Below are positions 1 to 9,420 of a stretch of 64,000 nt of DNA, piece after piece. The notes below the pieces were generated by a model. The model did no database searches. It saw only the letters and a program-made list of their open reading frames with translations, and was not told the origin of the DNA. Made by a program: the position numbers and the translations under genes. The stretch is taken from NCBI GenBank assembly GCA_029067085.1, contig JAIEFE010000020.1, positions 62,001 to 126,000 of the forward strand. Direction: 5' to 3'. Each line of letters starts with the position of its first letter. Positions within the stretch are counted from its first letter, which is position 1. This stretch comes from Lachnospiraceae bacterium. GTDB lineage: Bacteria; Bacillota; Clostridia; Lachnospirales; Lachnospiraceae.

Positions 1-782
1 GTGCCGTCAGGAAGCCTTACTATTTCTCCGCCGTTAAACGAGATATCCCCACCGTCCCGATAACCATCGAGCGGACTATCCGACCACTTATAGCTTAAGA
101 AGCCGTTGCATGCCTCATATACCCCAAGCTCCGGTACCGGAGTGGTATAGCGCTTTGAATAGACATATACGTATTTCCCGTTGATCTTTCTGGGACTTGA
201 TGCTTCAAAGAACGCATCTGCCAGATCAACGCCGGACTCGTTGTTCTTTTCATTCCAGGGATCCGGTGTGTGACCTATAGGATGGCTACGGAAGGTACCC
301 TCTTTTATCGTACACATATCATCCTCAAGTTCAGCACAGAACGCTGAGCAAAAGCCCCAAAAAGCGTATACTCTTCCATCATCGTCAACGAGAATGCCGG
401 GATCAAAGCCAAGTTTCGTGAGCCGTGGGTTTTCAAATGGTCCCGCGGGATTTTTAGAGGACGCAACCATGATCCTCGAACCGCAGCCCTCAGCAGCATA
501 GAGATAAAACGTATCACCCTTTTGAACGACGTCCGGCGCATAGAGGATCGAACCGTCAGTCGCCGTATAGCATACGCCGTGATAAGTCCAGTTCGTAAGA
601 TCATCTACCGGTGCGCTCCAAACGACCTGGTCTCTGCCGCAATAGGCAGTGCGCTCTGTGTCATGAGAACCGTAAATGTATATGCGCTTTTCGCCGTTAT
701 ACTCAAAAACACGTGGCTCGCCATCCGGAATGTGCTCCCACAACGGCAGATAAGGATTGGCCGATTTTAATCGTTCTTTCAT
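1..782 (-). CDS. GH43-family glycoside hydrolase, 3' end cut by the window
   Basis: The frame is open from an ATG at 780-782 to the left edge, so about 260 N-terminal residues are visible and the C-terminus is missing. It begins MKERLKSANPYLPLWEHIP, followed by a PDGEPRVF motif, a YGSHD motif, a YAPDVV motif and FDPGILVDDDGRVYAFWG. This series is typical of the five-bladed beta-propeller GH43 enzymes (arabinofuranosidase/xylosidase type), which cleave plant arabinan or xylan side chains. A GGAG Shine-Dalgarno site lies 6-7 bases before the ATG. No signal peptide is seen, so a cytoplasmic enzyme acting on imported oligosaccharides is likely. Exact substrate cannot be told from this part. Confidence 0.8.
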   Translation of the reverse strand, partial: MKERLKSANPYLPLWEHIPDGEPRVFEYNGEKRIYIYGSHDTERTAYCGRDQVVWSAPVDDLTNWTYHGVCYTATDGSILYAPDVVQKGDTFYLYAAEGCGSRIMVASSKNPAGPFENPRLTKLGFDPGILVDDDGRVYAFWGFCSAFCAELEDDMCTIKEGTFRSHPIGHTPDPWNEKNNESGVDLADAFFEASSPRKINGKYVYVYSKRYTTPVPELGVYEACNGFLSYKWSDSPLDGYRDGGDISFNGGEIVRLPDG

Positions 783-857
783 AGTGATTCTCCTTTGCTA
801 ATCATTTTAGATTATAAACGCCTTCAAGATAGATCAATTCACATTCTTCTACTACCC

Positions 858-1607
858 TTATTGGCGCATTACAGGCATATAAGCGTAGCCTGATTTATGC
901 TCAAACGTGTCAAACACCTCCAACTCTTGTGCACCGTTTTCAGCCATTTTGAAGCCGTGAGCGGGCATAAAGTAATCTCTGATATAGGCAAAAAGTTCCC
1001 ATATCTCGCATTGCTCCTTTGACATAAGCTGCGCTGTGAATTTATTTGTATAGGCACGTATATACAATGAAGCAGGGATTTTGTATACATCTATAACCTG
1101 GGGCTGACACTCAGTAAGAACTTCTCGCACAAAACCATATGCACGAGATTTTTCATCAAGCCAAAAATTTACACTTAAATGAATGTCGTTGATTGGAAGT
1201 ACAGCATCTTTCAATAACCCAGCATCATAGGGGTCTCCTTCGTTCGCTATTGCATCTATTGCCGAATTAAAATCAGAAACATCAGAAAAATCTTTTGCAT
1301 ATATAACTTTTCCTGCAAGAATGGTTTCGGGCTTTTCCACTATCTCAAAAACTGCTCCATTGATATTTATAGTTTCAATTACTTTTTCTGCAGTTTCGTT
1401 TTCGGTATCCAACAGGCAATCAACCGAAACATTAAGGACAATCGCAAGTAACCTCAGATTATAGACATCCGGCAGGCAGTCTCCGTTTTCCCATTTTGAG
1501 AGTGCCTGTTCAGAAACTCCGATTTTCGTGGCGACTTCCTTTTGTGTTAAACTTCTTCGTTTACGAAATTCTTTTAGTCTTTTTCCAAAATCATTTTGAG
1601 TGAACAT
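858..1607 (-). CDS. XRE-family regulator with C-terminal effector-binding-like domain
   Basis: The 249-residue protein has an N-terminal Cro/C1-type helix-turn-helix at about residues 10-65 (LTQKEVATKIGVSEQALSKW) and a C-terminal half that resembles the GyrI/AraC effector-binding fold (WLDEKSRAYGFVREVL, ending in a FDTFEHKSGYAYMPV stretch). Proteins with this layout are DNA-binding regulators that sense small ligands, sometimes antibiotics or multidrug substrates. It is transcribed away from the next gene block, with a roughly 200-base intergenic region upstream that probably holds its own promoter. No target gene is evident; the neighbouring GH43 gene is a candidate but nothing in the sequence proves it. 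Confidence 0.75.
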   Translation of the reverse strand: MFTQNDFGKRLKEFRKRRSLTQKEVATKIGVSEQALSKWENGDCLPDVYNLRLLAIVLNVSVDCLLDTENETAEKVIETININGAVFEIVEKPETILAGKVIYAKDFSDVSDFNSAIDAIANEGDPYDAGLLKDAVLPINDIHLSVNFWLDEKSRAYGFVREVLTECQPQVIDVYKIPASLYIRAYTNKFTAQLMSKEQCEIWELFAYIRDYFMPAHGFKMAENGAQELEVFDTFEHKSGYAYMPVMRQ

Positions 1608-1813
1608 TTTTTATCTCTCCTTTAGCAGAATTTTATTGTACCTAAATGATAGCATTCACCCATGATCAGAACTACAGTAAGTATGTTTATGAAAAAAACA
1701 AGAAAATCAACCTTGAGTTGATTTCTCTTCTATGCGATAAAATATATGTGTATACAACGGCATTTTCAGCATTGAAGTGTTCCATAATGCCTTAAAACAT
1801 ATGCAATCGAATA

Positions 1814-1996
1814 TCATGAACACGAATTTCCTTTTTGTAAATCAATACGGTTTTCCTTAAGAACCATAAAGCGGGAAATACTATTCTTTCTTGAAAAAGT
1901 CGGCATAGGAATCCCCATTAAAACCATATCCACAATCGTTATAATTACAAAAGTATTTATGAGTGTACTTATAACGTACCTAATAATCCATTCCAT
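1814..1996 (-). CDS. small single-span membrane protein, hypothetical
   Basis: This is a 60-residue frame starting at the ATG at 1994-1996, chosen because an AAGGA site lies about 9 bases upstream. A longer frame would start inside the preceding gene. Residues 4-28 (IIRYVISTLINTFVIITIV) form one strongly hydrophobic segment followed by a basic tail. Its start lies only about 13 bases after the stop of the 157-residue gene upstream, so both probably share one transcript. The function is not recognised; the two could form a small membrane-associated pair. Confidence 0.4.
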   Translation of the reverse strand: MEWIIRYVISTLINTFVIITIVDMVLMGIPMPTFSRKNSISRFMVLKENRIDLQKGNSCS

Positions 1997-2009
1997 TTCA
2001 GTTTTTCCT

Positions 2010-2471
2010 TCAACCCTGATTTGTAAACTTCTCCAACTGTTCAAACAATGTCTGTAATAATTGATCTTTCAACATACTCTGTGCTTCTTTATCCATATTA
2101 AACGGGCGAAAAAATGTTATCGCAAATCTCAAAGGGATATCGTCTGTACTTAATTCTCTATTATCTGGATTATAGTACCAAATTTTAACTGTTCGAGCAT
2201 CATAATAGCCATCTGTACCACCCTTATCTATAAATATTCGTACATATGCCCGCACCTTCTCTTCAAATTCTCTTAGGTCATTAGTTCTAAATCCACGCAC
2301 TACCTTACCATTCTTTATTGCAATACCGTGAATTTGAATCATACCTCTATGCTCAACAAAATCCGAAACACACACATCATATTCCTTATAAAATTGATGT
2401 TTCCAATTTGAGCAATCATATAATTCTTTATCCATTAAATTTTCACACCCTTCAAAATAATTCTCTTCCAT
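2010..2471 (-). CDS. hypothetical protein, about 153 residues
   Basis: The product is a mixed alpha/beta soluble protein without recognisable motifs. It contains regions such as GMIQIHGIAIKNGKVVRGF and a run of charged residues (LREFEEKVRAYVRIFIDKGG). The start is uncertain: I chose the ATG at 2469-2471 (MEENYF). A purine-rich GGGGAG lies about 14 bases before it and only 2 bases before an upstream in-frame TTG. It precedes and probably is co-transcribed with the small membrane protein. No function is proposed. Confidence 0.5.
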   Translation of the reverse strand: MEENYFEGCENLMDKELYDCSNWKHQFYKEYDVCVSDFVEHRGMIQIHGIAIKNGKVVRGFRTNDLREFEEKVRAYVRIFIDKGGTDGYYDARTVKIWYYNPDNRELSTDDIPLRFAITFFRPFNMDKEAQSMLKDQLLQTLFEQLEKFTNQG

Positions 2472-2640
2472 AGTATCATACAAGGCTCCCCTTTGAAACC
2501 ATCAGTTAAAAAACTCAATGATTTATCCTTTGACTTTAAATATGTGAACCAGTAAACTATTACTTAGTAAAACATAACCGTAAACATCAGCGATGCGCAA
2601 ACTGTCGAAATTCATAATATTTTTTCCGGAGGAGATCAAT

Positions 2641-3594
2641 ATGGAAAGTGTAAAGTATCATGGAGTAGCTATAGGCGGAAAAATATATTCCCTGCGCATG
2701 GCAAAACGAATGAGCCAGGAGCAGCTGGCAGCAGTACTCAGCATCAGTCCGGCAGCTATCTCCAAGTGGGAGCGGAATTTATCAAAACCAAGCATTGAGA
2801 TGCTGTGGGCACTGGCTGATTTTTTTGAATGCAGTATTGATGAGCTGGTTGGCAGAACCTTGGTACAGATTAACAAGGTAGGGATATATGACGAAAAAAA
2901 ATTCCGACTTGCCGTGGTAGGAGATGATTTACTAAAATGCAGTGAGATCAGCAGGGCGGAAGGACTGCTTGCCATGGAATCTTATGTTCCAAAACTTAAA
3001 AGCGGAAGCAGATTTCTTACTTTTGCAATTCCTTATATCATGAATTTGTTTATGAAACAAGCAGACATGGATATGGCATTTCTATTCCTTGAAAATTACG
3101 TTACGACTTTGCCCGAGGATGAACAACAGGAAGGAAATATGATTGCAGCGGTGCTCAAAAAAATATTTTCCGGAGCAAATCCAATCATTCTACAGGAACT
3201 GATTGCATCTTATATCGGCATAGATTACTGTGAAAAAAATGGAACGATGAGTGAAATGCTGAAATATTCGCGACAGGAGATCCTGAATCAATACAACGAC
3301 AAAAAGATGTATTCTGACAACACGAATTTGTTAGAAGAATTCAAACATGTGGGAGATTTTGAAATTCAGACAATCCTCCGAAATATGGACGATAAGACAT
3401 TGACAGCATCGCTGGTCGGTGCGTCCGGCGATGTTGCAAAAACTTTCATGTCAAATCTATCGGACAGACTAATGTACTTTATTCATGAAGATATAAAACA
3501 GTGGAACGGAACGGAGGAAGAAATACTGACGGCACAGAAAAAGGTGCTGGAACTTGGTAATTTCATAGGCAGGGAGAAAGAGAGGGAAGGTTGA
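2641..3594 (+). CDS. XRE-family transcriptional regulator with long C-terminal domain
   Basis: The 317-residue protein starts at the ATG at 2641, preceded by a GGAGG site at 2629-2633; an in-frame ATG 48 bases upstream lacks such a site. Residues 15-70 form a canonical Cro/C1 helix-turn-helix (MSQEQLAAVLSISPAAISKW). The remaining 240 residues are mostly helical and contain no enzyme motif. This layout is common in Lachnospiraceae regulators in which the C-terminus senses a ligand or oligomerises. It is convergent with the NTPase gene downstream, with only 6 bases between the two stops. Confidence 0.75.
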   Translation: MESVKYHGVAIGGKIYSLRMAKRMSQEQLAAVLSISPAAISKWERNLSKPSIEMLWALADFFECSIDELVGRTLVQINKVGIYDEKKFRLAVVGDDLLKCSEISRAEGLLAMESYVPKLKSGSRFLTFAIPYIMNLFMKQADMDMAFLFLENYVTTLPEDEQQEGNMIAAVLKKIFSGANPIILQELIASYIGIDYCEKNGTMSEMLKYSRQEILNQYNDKKMYSDNTNLLEEFKHVGDFEIQTILRNMDDKTLTASLVGASGDVAKTFMSNLSDRLMYFIHEDIKQWNGTEEEILTAQKKVLELGNFIGREKEREG

Positions 3595-3600
3595 AATCTA

Positions 3601-4242
3601 TCAATTTACGATTCCCAATGCTTCTTCCAAAAACTTCACCAGCCTTATGCGATACTCCCCTATCATTACATTCTCTTCCACAGTATCGTATTTGTTATCC
3701 CCTTTTTCCGCAAAATAAGTCAATGTATTCCGGTTCAGGCTGATCGAATCAAGCGGCCAGCCGGGAAGCCTGTATTCGGATGGCTGATCGACCATATAAA
3801 AGGCACTTGCCCTTGTCGCTTCGCTGTTTTCCATATAAGTATAAATCTTTCCATGATTATAAACAGCGATGCCATCCATGTAATAAGCCAGCACTTTTCC
3901 GCCTAACGTTCCGATCAGTTTCGTATAATATGAGATCATCTCCTCATCATCCAGTCTGTCACATCCGCCAGGCGTTCTGATATGAAGTCCCGGCTGTCTG
4001 TCGTCCTCTATCGGTAAACTATCGAAATACAGCCCAGAATCATTACAGATGACCCTGTCAAAAAACTGTCCGTAAAATTTCGCCTTGATAACGGCATTTT
4101 CCTCCGGTGTCTTCCCCATCTCTTCCGGCTCGGCATCTATCCCTAAATCTTTTAATGTATAAAACTCCACATCATGTCCGCCGAGCAATTCTGCAAACCG
4201 CTTCACCTTGGAAGGGTTTGTTGTTCCGATCAGTACTTTCAT
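3601..4242 (-). CDS. RdgB/HAM1-like non-canonical purine NTP pyrophosphatase
   Basis: The 213-residue protein begins MKVLIGTTNPSKVKRF, the typical nucleotide-binding N-terminus (TxNxxKxxE-like) of the HAM1/RdgB family. These enzymes hydrolyse dITP and XTP to monophosphates and so keep deaminated bases out of DNA. A family-like segment TPEENAVIKAKFYG and an acidic active-site segment VICNDSGLYFDSLP follow. The ATG at 4240-4242 is preferred because it has a GGAGAG site 8-9 bases upstream. The protein is somewhat diverged from the housekeeping enzyme. The start lies upstream of the end of the DUF4143 ATPase gene, so the two are close together on one strand. Confidence 0.75.
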   Translation of the reverse strand: MKVLIGTTNPSKVKRFAELLGGHDVEFYTLKDLGIDAEPEEMGKTPEENAVIKAKFYGQFFDRVICNDSGLYFDSLPIEDDRQPGLHIRTPGGCDRLDDEEMISYYTKLIGTLGGKVLAYYMDGIAVYNHGKIYTYMENSEATRASAFYMVDQPSEYRLPGWPLDSISLNRNTLTYFAEKGDNKYDTVEENVMIGEYRIRLVKFLEEALGIVN

Positions 4243-4267
4243 CTTTTGCCACTCTCCGTAATATAGT

Positions 4268-5599
4268 TCATCTATCAGACTCAAGATACTCCTGCAATCT
4301 CCAGATCATGTACAATGGTATACTGTAAGTGAACGTTTCCTCGACTCTATTAGCACCTACATTCTTCATGGAAAATTTAAATCCCAGTGATGGTCTGTAT
4401 TTCCTGCAGAACTGCAGATAACTTTTTGCTCTGGTACTGATGTTAGCTTTCGCTTCTACCGGAATGACCCTGTCTTCATTTTCAAATATGAAATCCAGTT
4501 CCGCTGTATTACCTGAACGCCAGAAATAAGGATGTCTCCCTTGCGCCAACAACTCATTCAGAACATAATTCTCAGTCAATGCGCCTTTGAAATTGTGATA
4601 CAGTTCCGACTCTTCCAGAATCGTCTTATGCGACAGACCCGATTTCCGCCTAAGCAGACCTACATCCGCCATATATACTTTAAAAAAAGTGGAGTCAGCA
4701 TAAAATGAAAGCGGCAGTTCCGGATTTGATGCCATTTCCAAGCGATGAACAAGTCCGGCATCTGTCAGCCACTCCAACGCGTCTTCCAGTTCACTGGAGC
4801 GTTTTCCTTCCTTTACATGAGAGAAAATGAATTTGTTATTATCCCTTGCAAGCTGCTTCGGAATAGAATCCCAGATCCAACCCAGCTTCGGTATGTCGGT
4901 CTTAGGAGCATGCTTAGCAAAATCACTGCCATAATCTGCCAAAATATTATCCTGCAGTTTAGATATTTCCTCAAAATCATGCGTATCCACCCACTTTTTT
5001 ACTACTTCAGGCATGCCGCCCACAATATAATAATATTTCAGGCTTTTTCCAAGCGGAATACTGTAAAACTCTGGCAGCTCACTCTTCAATGCAAACCGTC
5101 CCGCCCCTTCATACAACGCCTGCCCACCATTGGCACATAAGAATTCCGAAAAAGTCATAGGATACATCTGCATGCGGTCTACTTTCCCGACCGGAAAAGA
5201 TATGCCATCCCGTTTCACCGAAACTCCCAACAGCGAGGCCGCACATGCAATATGCAGCTCTCTCTTACTTTCACAAAAATACTTTAAGGAAGTAACCGCA
5301 TTCGGACATGCCTGAATCTCATCAAAAATAAGAAGCGTCCTGCCAGGTACAATTTCCCGCCCCCGTGCAACGCTTCCAAGCTCCATCAGAATCCTCTCCG
5401 GATCAAGGTCATAGTCAAAGACTGACGCAAGACCTTTATTTCCCTCAAATGAAAAATACGCCGTATCTTCAAAATATCTGTTTCCGAATTCTTTCAGTAC
5501 ATATGTTTTTCCACACTGACGCACACCGGTGAGCATAAGCGGCTTCCGATCCGGCGAGTCCTTCCATGCCGCCAGTTTTTTCATAATATCCCGTTCCAT
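4268..5599 (-). CDS. ATP-binding protein, AAA_14/DUF4143 family
   Basis: The 443-residue protein has a Walker A motif GVRQCGKT near residue 25-32, a Walker B motif TLLIFDEIQ near 90-100, and a C-terminal DUF4143 region with ELDFIFENEDRVIPVEAKA. That last segment resembles the D...ExK core of PD-(D/E)XK nuclease folds and is characteristic of the family. These proteins are very common in gut Firmicutes and archaea; their molecular role is unknown. The start MERDIMKKLAAW is supported by length. Nothing suggests a defence cassette around it: its neighbour is an ordinary NTPase gene. Confidence 0.8.
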   Translation of the reverse strand: MERDIMKKLAAWKDSPDRKPLMLTGVRQCGKTYVLKEFGNRYFEDTAYFSFEGNKGLASVFDYDLDPERILMELGSVARGREIVPGRTLLIFDEIQACPNAVTSLKYFCESKRELHIACAASLLGVSVKRDGISFPVGKVDRMQMYPMTFSEFLCANGGQALYEGAGRFALKSELPEFYSIPLGKSLKYYYIVGGMPEVVKKWVDTHDFEEISKLQDNILADYGSDFAKHAPKTDIPKLGWIWDSIPKQLARDNNKFIFSHVKEGKRSSELEDALEWLTDAGLVHRLEMASNPELPLSFYADSTFFKVYMADVGLLRRKSGLSHKTILEESELYHNFKGALTENYVLNELLAQGRHPYFWRSGNTAELDFIFENEDRVIPVEAKANISTRAKSYLQFCRKYRPSLGFKFSMKNVGANRVEETFTYSIPLYMIWRLQEYLESDR

Positions 5600-5731
5600 A
5601 AATTTCCTCTTAATTCGCCTGACTTCTAAACGAAAGTTCCATATCCATATATAGAATATACCATTATTCCATAACTTATAGCAAGATAAATGTAATTATT
5701 CATATGAACATTTGCAAAAAAATGCATTTTT

Positions 5732-5816
5732 TCATAGGAATTTACACATTCTATCCTTTCTCTTACAATACACCACCGCCGTCAACGTACTGATAAACGT
5801 AGTCAAGATTGGACTT
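5732..5816 (-). pseudogene. spmA: remnant of spmA: last 27 codons
   Basis: Read on the minus strand, these bases give ILTTFISTLTAVVYCKRKD and a stop. This matches the C-termini of the two longer spmA fragments at 9.1 and 10.5 kb (ATFVSTTVAIIYCK and ATAVSTAVAVVYCK). Similarity stops abruptly at about 5816 on the upstream side. SpmA is a membrane protein needed for spore core dehydration. This is a third displaced 3' end of the same gene, older or more eroded than the other two. The identification rests on about 20 residues only. Confidence 0.5.
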
Positions 5817-5997
5817 AAAGAATCTTACTCTTCCCTATATTCCCGACACATTCAACTGGCATTATAAAAAAAACAAAAACTGGCCATATAAAACCATCCA
5901 GTGCAATGCTATACTAGGGAAAACAAAAACTGTAATGGAGATAAAACGCTCAAATCATCCAAACCATTACAAAAAATATTTAAATGAGGTGTTTATA

Positions 5998-6615
5998 ATG
6001 AGTCATGAAAAATTTACCGCAGTTCATTCTTCTAATCTGCTAAGGGAAAGTTCCGCTCCGGTGACTTCCATGGTAATTACGGCTTTTTTTGCCGCCATGA
6101 TTTTTTTAGGAATCCAATCCTTCCGCATCCCTCTTCCCGCGGCCGTAGGAACTCCTTTCCTTCATTTCGGGCATATATTCGTGATGCTGTCCGTGGTTTG
6201 TTTAGGAAACAAGCGCTCTTCCGCAGCGGCGGTTCTTGGCTTGGTGATTTTTGATTTGTTAAACGGATATCTCCACGCCATCCCTAACGTATTCGTCAGC
6301 GCGGTTATCAACTGTATGCTGGCAGGGACTTTATTTGCGGCATTGAAGAAAAACGCAAATGGCAATCTCCATAAAGAATATACTTATGGCGTGCTGTGCG
6401 CCGTGGTTTACGGCATTTCGAATATTGTAGTAGATTTTATCTGGTCTACAGCAGAGCTGCTGTTTATCGGAAGCAGCTTGCCGACTGCCATAGCTGCTGA
6501 AATCTCCTCCATTCCGGCTACCATGATCAACGCCGGATTTACTGTAATCGGAATTGCCGTGCTGTATATGCCGGTCACTACCGCATATAACCGAATCCTC
6601 CGGGTAAGAACTTAA
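5998..6615 (+). CDS. ECF-transporter S-component-like membrane protein
   Basis: The 205-residue protein starts at the ATG at 5998 (MSHEKFTAVHSS), which has a GAGGTG site about 8 bases upstream; an earlier in-frame ATG at 5809 has none. It contains five to six hydrophobic spans (for example VTSMVITAFFAAMIFLGIQ and GHIFVMLSVVCLGNKRSSAA). The order and the GxxIFDLLNGY segment fit substrate-binding S components of energy-coupling-factor vitamin importers. Such proteins capture a vitamin or metabolite and dock onto a shared EcfA/A'/T module. The M24 peptidase gene starts 28 bases downstream, suggesting co-transcription. The substrate is not predictable here. Confidence 0.65.
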   Translation: MSHEKFTAVHSSNLLRESSAPVTSMVITAFFAAMIFLGIQSFRIPLPAAVGTPFLHFGHIFVMLSVVCLGNKRSSAAAVLGLVIFDLLNGYLHAIPNVFVSAVINCMLAGTLFAALKKNANGNLHKEYTYGVLCAVVYGISNIVVDFIWSTAELLFIGSSLPTAIAAEISSIPATMINAGFTVIGIAVLYMPVTTAYNRILRVRT

Positions 6616-6642
6616 TTTTATTAACAGGAGAATCTTCGCCCT

Positions 6643-7812
6643 ATGAACATCACCAAAATTCAATCCCTTTTGCAAGATTTTACTTTAAACGGCTGGCTGT
6701 TTACTGATTTCCAGGGACACGATTTTATCTCTCTGGATTTTTTGCAGTTGACCCATCGGAAATGCACCCGGCGGCTGTTTTACTATATTCCTGACTTGGG
6801 GGAGCCCATTAAAGTGCTCTCTTCCATCGAACCCTTTCTCTTAGACCATCTCCCCGGCCGTAAACTCCTCTACAACGGACTTGCAGGACAAAAGGAAGCC
6901 CTGTCAACTTTTCTTCGCCCTAACGCTTCCATCGCCTGCCAGTATTCTCCCGGCGGAAATGTGCCAATAATCAGTTCCATGGACGCCGGGCTGATGGAAT
7001 ACTTAAGATCCTTTAAAGTTAACTTAGTTTCTTCCGCCGATTTGATGCAACATTTCGGTGCCGTCTTGACCGATGGACAGATAGAATCCCACCGTCAGGC
7101 CGGGATAATCATTCATCGGATTTTGGATCGCAGTTTCCGCTGGATTCGTGAAAATCTGAACAATGGACAAGCTATTGATGAATGGGCACTTCTTTGCCAG
7201 ATAAAGAAATATATTGCCGCAGAACCTATCCATATGGATTTTCCGCCCTTTTTGGGCGTTGATGAACACGCCTGCGACCCTGGTTACGAACCACAGGAGC
7301 AATGTTCGAAACCGATAAAAGAAGGAAGCCGGTTGATCATCGATATTGCCGGACGACTTCCCAGAGAAGATTCCGTTTATTATGACGTTACCTGGTGCAT
7401 AAATGTGGGCCCAGATATCATCCCGGAATACAAACGTCTTTTTGATATCGTAAATGAAGCCCGCTCCCAAGCACTCTCTTACATCCGCAGCTGTTTGGAA
7501 ACCGGACAACCGCTTCGCGGCTGCGATGTAGACGCTCTTGTCCGTTCCTTTTTCCAGAAGAACGGTCTGGGCGATTATTTAATGCACCGCACCGGACACA
7601 ATATCGGACACAACTGCCACGGAATCGGCGCAAATCTGGATGATTATGAAACCCATGATGACCGCCTTCTTCTGCCCGGAACCATGTTTTCCATCGAGCC
7701 CGGAGTTTATACCGGACGCTTTGGCGTACGCTTGGAATATGACGTCCATATTACCTTGGACAAACAGGTTCGAATTTACGGGCCCGTACAGGAGAAAATT
7801 TTGGTTATTTAA
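6643..7812 (+). CDS. M24-family (Xaa-Pro-type) metallopeptidase
   Basis: The 389-residue protein has a creatinase-type N-terminal half and a pita-bread catalytic half. Probable metal ligands are visible: the two Asp of LIIDIAGRLPREDSVYYDV (about residues 230-242), the His of HRTGHNIGHNCHG (about 315-325), Glu of SIEPGVY (about 350) and Glu of RLEYDV (about 364). These fit aminopeptidase P/prolidase-like enzymes that bind two divalent metals. The ATG at 6643 has an AGGAGA site upstream. It lies just after the ECF-S gene, so it may process a peptide handled by the same operon, which is inference only. Confidence 0.85.
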   Translation: MNITKIQSLLQDFTLNGWLFTDFQGHDFISLDFLQLTHRKCTRRLFYYIPDLGEPIKVLSSIEPFLLDHLPGRKLLYNGLAGQKEALSTFLRPNASIACQYSPGGNVPIISSMDAGLMEYLRSFKVNLVSSADLMQHFGAVLTDGQIESHRQAGIIIHRILDRSFRWIRENLNNGQAIDEWALLCQIKKYIAAEPIHMDFPPFLGVDEHACDPGYEPQEQCSKPIKEGSRLIIDIAGRLPREDSVYYDVTWCINVGPDIIPEYKRLFDIVNEARSQALSYIRSCLETGQPLRGCDVDALVRSFFQKNGLGDYLMHRTGHNIGHNCHGIGANLDDYETHDDRLLLPGTMFSIEPGVYTGRFGVRLEYDVHITLDKQVRIYGPVQEKILVI

Positions 7813-7825
7813 AATTCATATGATT

Positions 7826-9016
7826 TCAATAAATACCATCATCTGAGATTGTAACAATCCCATCGTCCGAAATTTCTACATTGACAGAGATACTTTCGAG
7901 AAAATCATAAATCCTTCGCTGTTCGTTAAATTCGGATGCATAGGTTGTCTGATATCCCGACTGCACCGCCGGAATGACTTGAACAGTTAACTGTGTTTCT
8001 CTATCGTCTCCCGAAAAATGAAGCAGCAAAAGCATGGTGTCCAATGTTTTTTCATTGAACCAGTAATTTCCAAGACTATATATGATCGGTTTCCCGTCGT
8101 AATATTCCATGCCCTGTAAGCAATGGGAATGGGCACCAATCACCACATCTGCTCCCGCATCCAGATACTCTTTTCCTGTGTCCAGCTGCACCTGTTCCAA
8201 GTCATAACTGTACTCGGTTCCCCAATGCACAAAAGCGATGCAAAAATCCGCATGTTCCTTTGCCTCTTTGATCACCTGTAAAAACAGTTCTGTATCGTAA
8301 CAGCGTAGGATTCCCGGTTCCACATCGGTAGCCTGCGGTGTCATTTTATTTTTTTCTGCCCGGGAGGCCGCTACCAGTGCGATAGTTTTTCCATCTACCT
8401 CCAAATACAAAGGCTTCATTGCTCTCTGTAAGGTATCCCCCGCACCAAAGTAAGGTATTCCGGCATCTTCCAAAACCGCAAACGTGTCCATCATTGCTTC
8501 TTTTCCATAATCATAAACATGATTGTTTGCCAGTGTAACTGCATCAACCCCCAACTGCTGCAGTACCTCCACCCGTTCCGGATTTGCGCGAAAAGTGTAT
8601 GCTTTTCCTGCCAGAGGCTCTCCCTGTGTACTATAGGAAAATTCATTGTTCAGACACATAATGTCTGCGCCCTTCATGAAGCCGACTAATTCCTCAGAAA
8701 TGCAGTCATAGATACCATTCGGCTGGGCTGACATATACTGGGTAGTACACCAGTTTTCATCTAAATTAATATCGCCTGCAAAACATACAGTGAAATCAAA
8801 ACCAGTATCATCCTGCTCCTCGGTTATTATTTCCGGTGCAGGAGATTCTGGAATGAAATCTTCTGCTATAGCAACTTCTTGTGCTTCATCCACATCTAAA
8901 ATAATCTGGGGTTGTTTTTCTGCAAGATCGGTTCCTTTTTCTTGGCTGTCACATCCAGCCAGAGCGAGAAAGGATGCTCCCAGTAATAAAATAATTGATC
9001 TTCTCATATGAGTCAT
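7826..9016 (-). CDS. CapA-family lipoprotein (metallophosphatase fold)
   Basis: The 396-residue protein begins with a lipoprotein signal, MRRSIILLLGASFLALAGC, with a clear LALAGC lipobox near residue 17-22, so it should be anchored on the outer face of the membrane. The body has the CapA/PGA_cap pattern: FAGDINLDENW, LNNEFSYST, a NNHVYDYG motif and a GAHSHCLQG motif, the metal-binding signature of a calcineurin-like phosphoesterase. Family members take part in poly-gamma-glutamate or capsule synthesis, but most gut homologues are uncharacterised. The gene ends tail to tail with the M24 peptidase gene. Confidence 0.8.
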   Translation of the reverse strand: MTHMRRSIILLLGASFLALAGCDSQEKGTDLAEKQPQIILDVDEAQEVAIAEDFIPESPAPEIITEEQDDTGFDFTVCFAGDINLDENWCTTQYMSAQPNGIYDCISEELVGFMKGADIMCLNNEFSYSTQGEPLAGKAYTFRANPERVEVLQQLGVDAVTLANNHVYDYGKEAMMDTFAVLEDAGIPYFGAGDTLQRAMKPLYLEVDGKTIALVAASRAEKNKMTPQATDVEPGILRCYDTELFLQVIKEAKEHADFCIAFVHWGTEYSYDLEQVQLDTGKEYLDAGADVVIGAHSHCLQGMEYYDGKPIIYSLGNYWFNEKTLDTMLLLLHFSGDDRETQLTVQVIPAVQSGYQTTYASEFNEQRRIYDFLESISVNVEISDDGIVTISDDGIY

Positions 9017-9088
9017 TTGTATCTACTAATTCTCCTCTCAATACAGCTATCCACTACTATTTCAGTATATTAGAATATCCTATCAGTA

Positions 9089-9402
9089 TCAACCTAAACA
9101 TTTCTGCTTCCAATCCATTATTTTACAGTAAATAATCGCCACCGTTGTGCTCACAAACGTCGCCACAATCGCAGGTGCAATGATCCCTGCCGGATTCACA
9201 CTGCCATACTGCTGCCGATAGGCAATCATATTCACCGGAATCAGCTGTAAAGACGAAATATTGAGAATCAAAAAAGTACACATTTCATTGCTGGCGACAC
9301 GCGTCCCGGCTTCCTTTATTCCCTGTTGTTCCGGCAGATACGCCGAATTCCCCCGCTCCGCCTCCAGCTTCGCAAGTTCCTCCATCGCCTTCAAACCCCC
9401 TT
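9089..9402 (-). pseudogene. spmA: spmA 3' fragment, copy A (displaced C-terminus)
   Basis: The fragment encodes about 100 residues from GLKAMEELAKLEAERGN through the membrane segment CTFLILNISSLQLIPVN and GSVNPAGIIAPAIVAT to a stop. This is the C-terminal half of SpmA, a spore-maturation membrane protein of about 200 residues. The upstream half is missing; sequence before the GGTTTGAAGGC codons is AT-rich element sequence. A TTG in the junction could start translation but no Shine-Dalgarno site is seen. The same truncation point recurs in copy B, which marks a site-specific recombination junction rather than random decay. Confidence 0.75.
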
Positions 9403-9420
9403 GTGTCAAGATAGTGACAC
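9403..9420. other. putative att junction A (imperfect palindrome)
   Basis: GTGTCA, six bases and TGACAC form an 18-base palindrome that directly abuts the spmA truncation. Copy B at 10769-10786 has the same arms with a different centre (AGATAG here, AGTTAA there). Because the arms are shared while the outward flank diverges, this looks like the end of two related elements that used the same target. Confidence 0.5.

Noticed and set aside
9089..9409. Copy A of spmA read as a complete small gene starting at TTG
   Set aside because: It lacks half of SpmA, has no Shine-Dalgarno site, and begins exactly at the shared junction.
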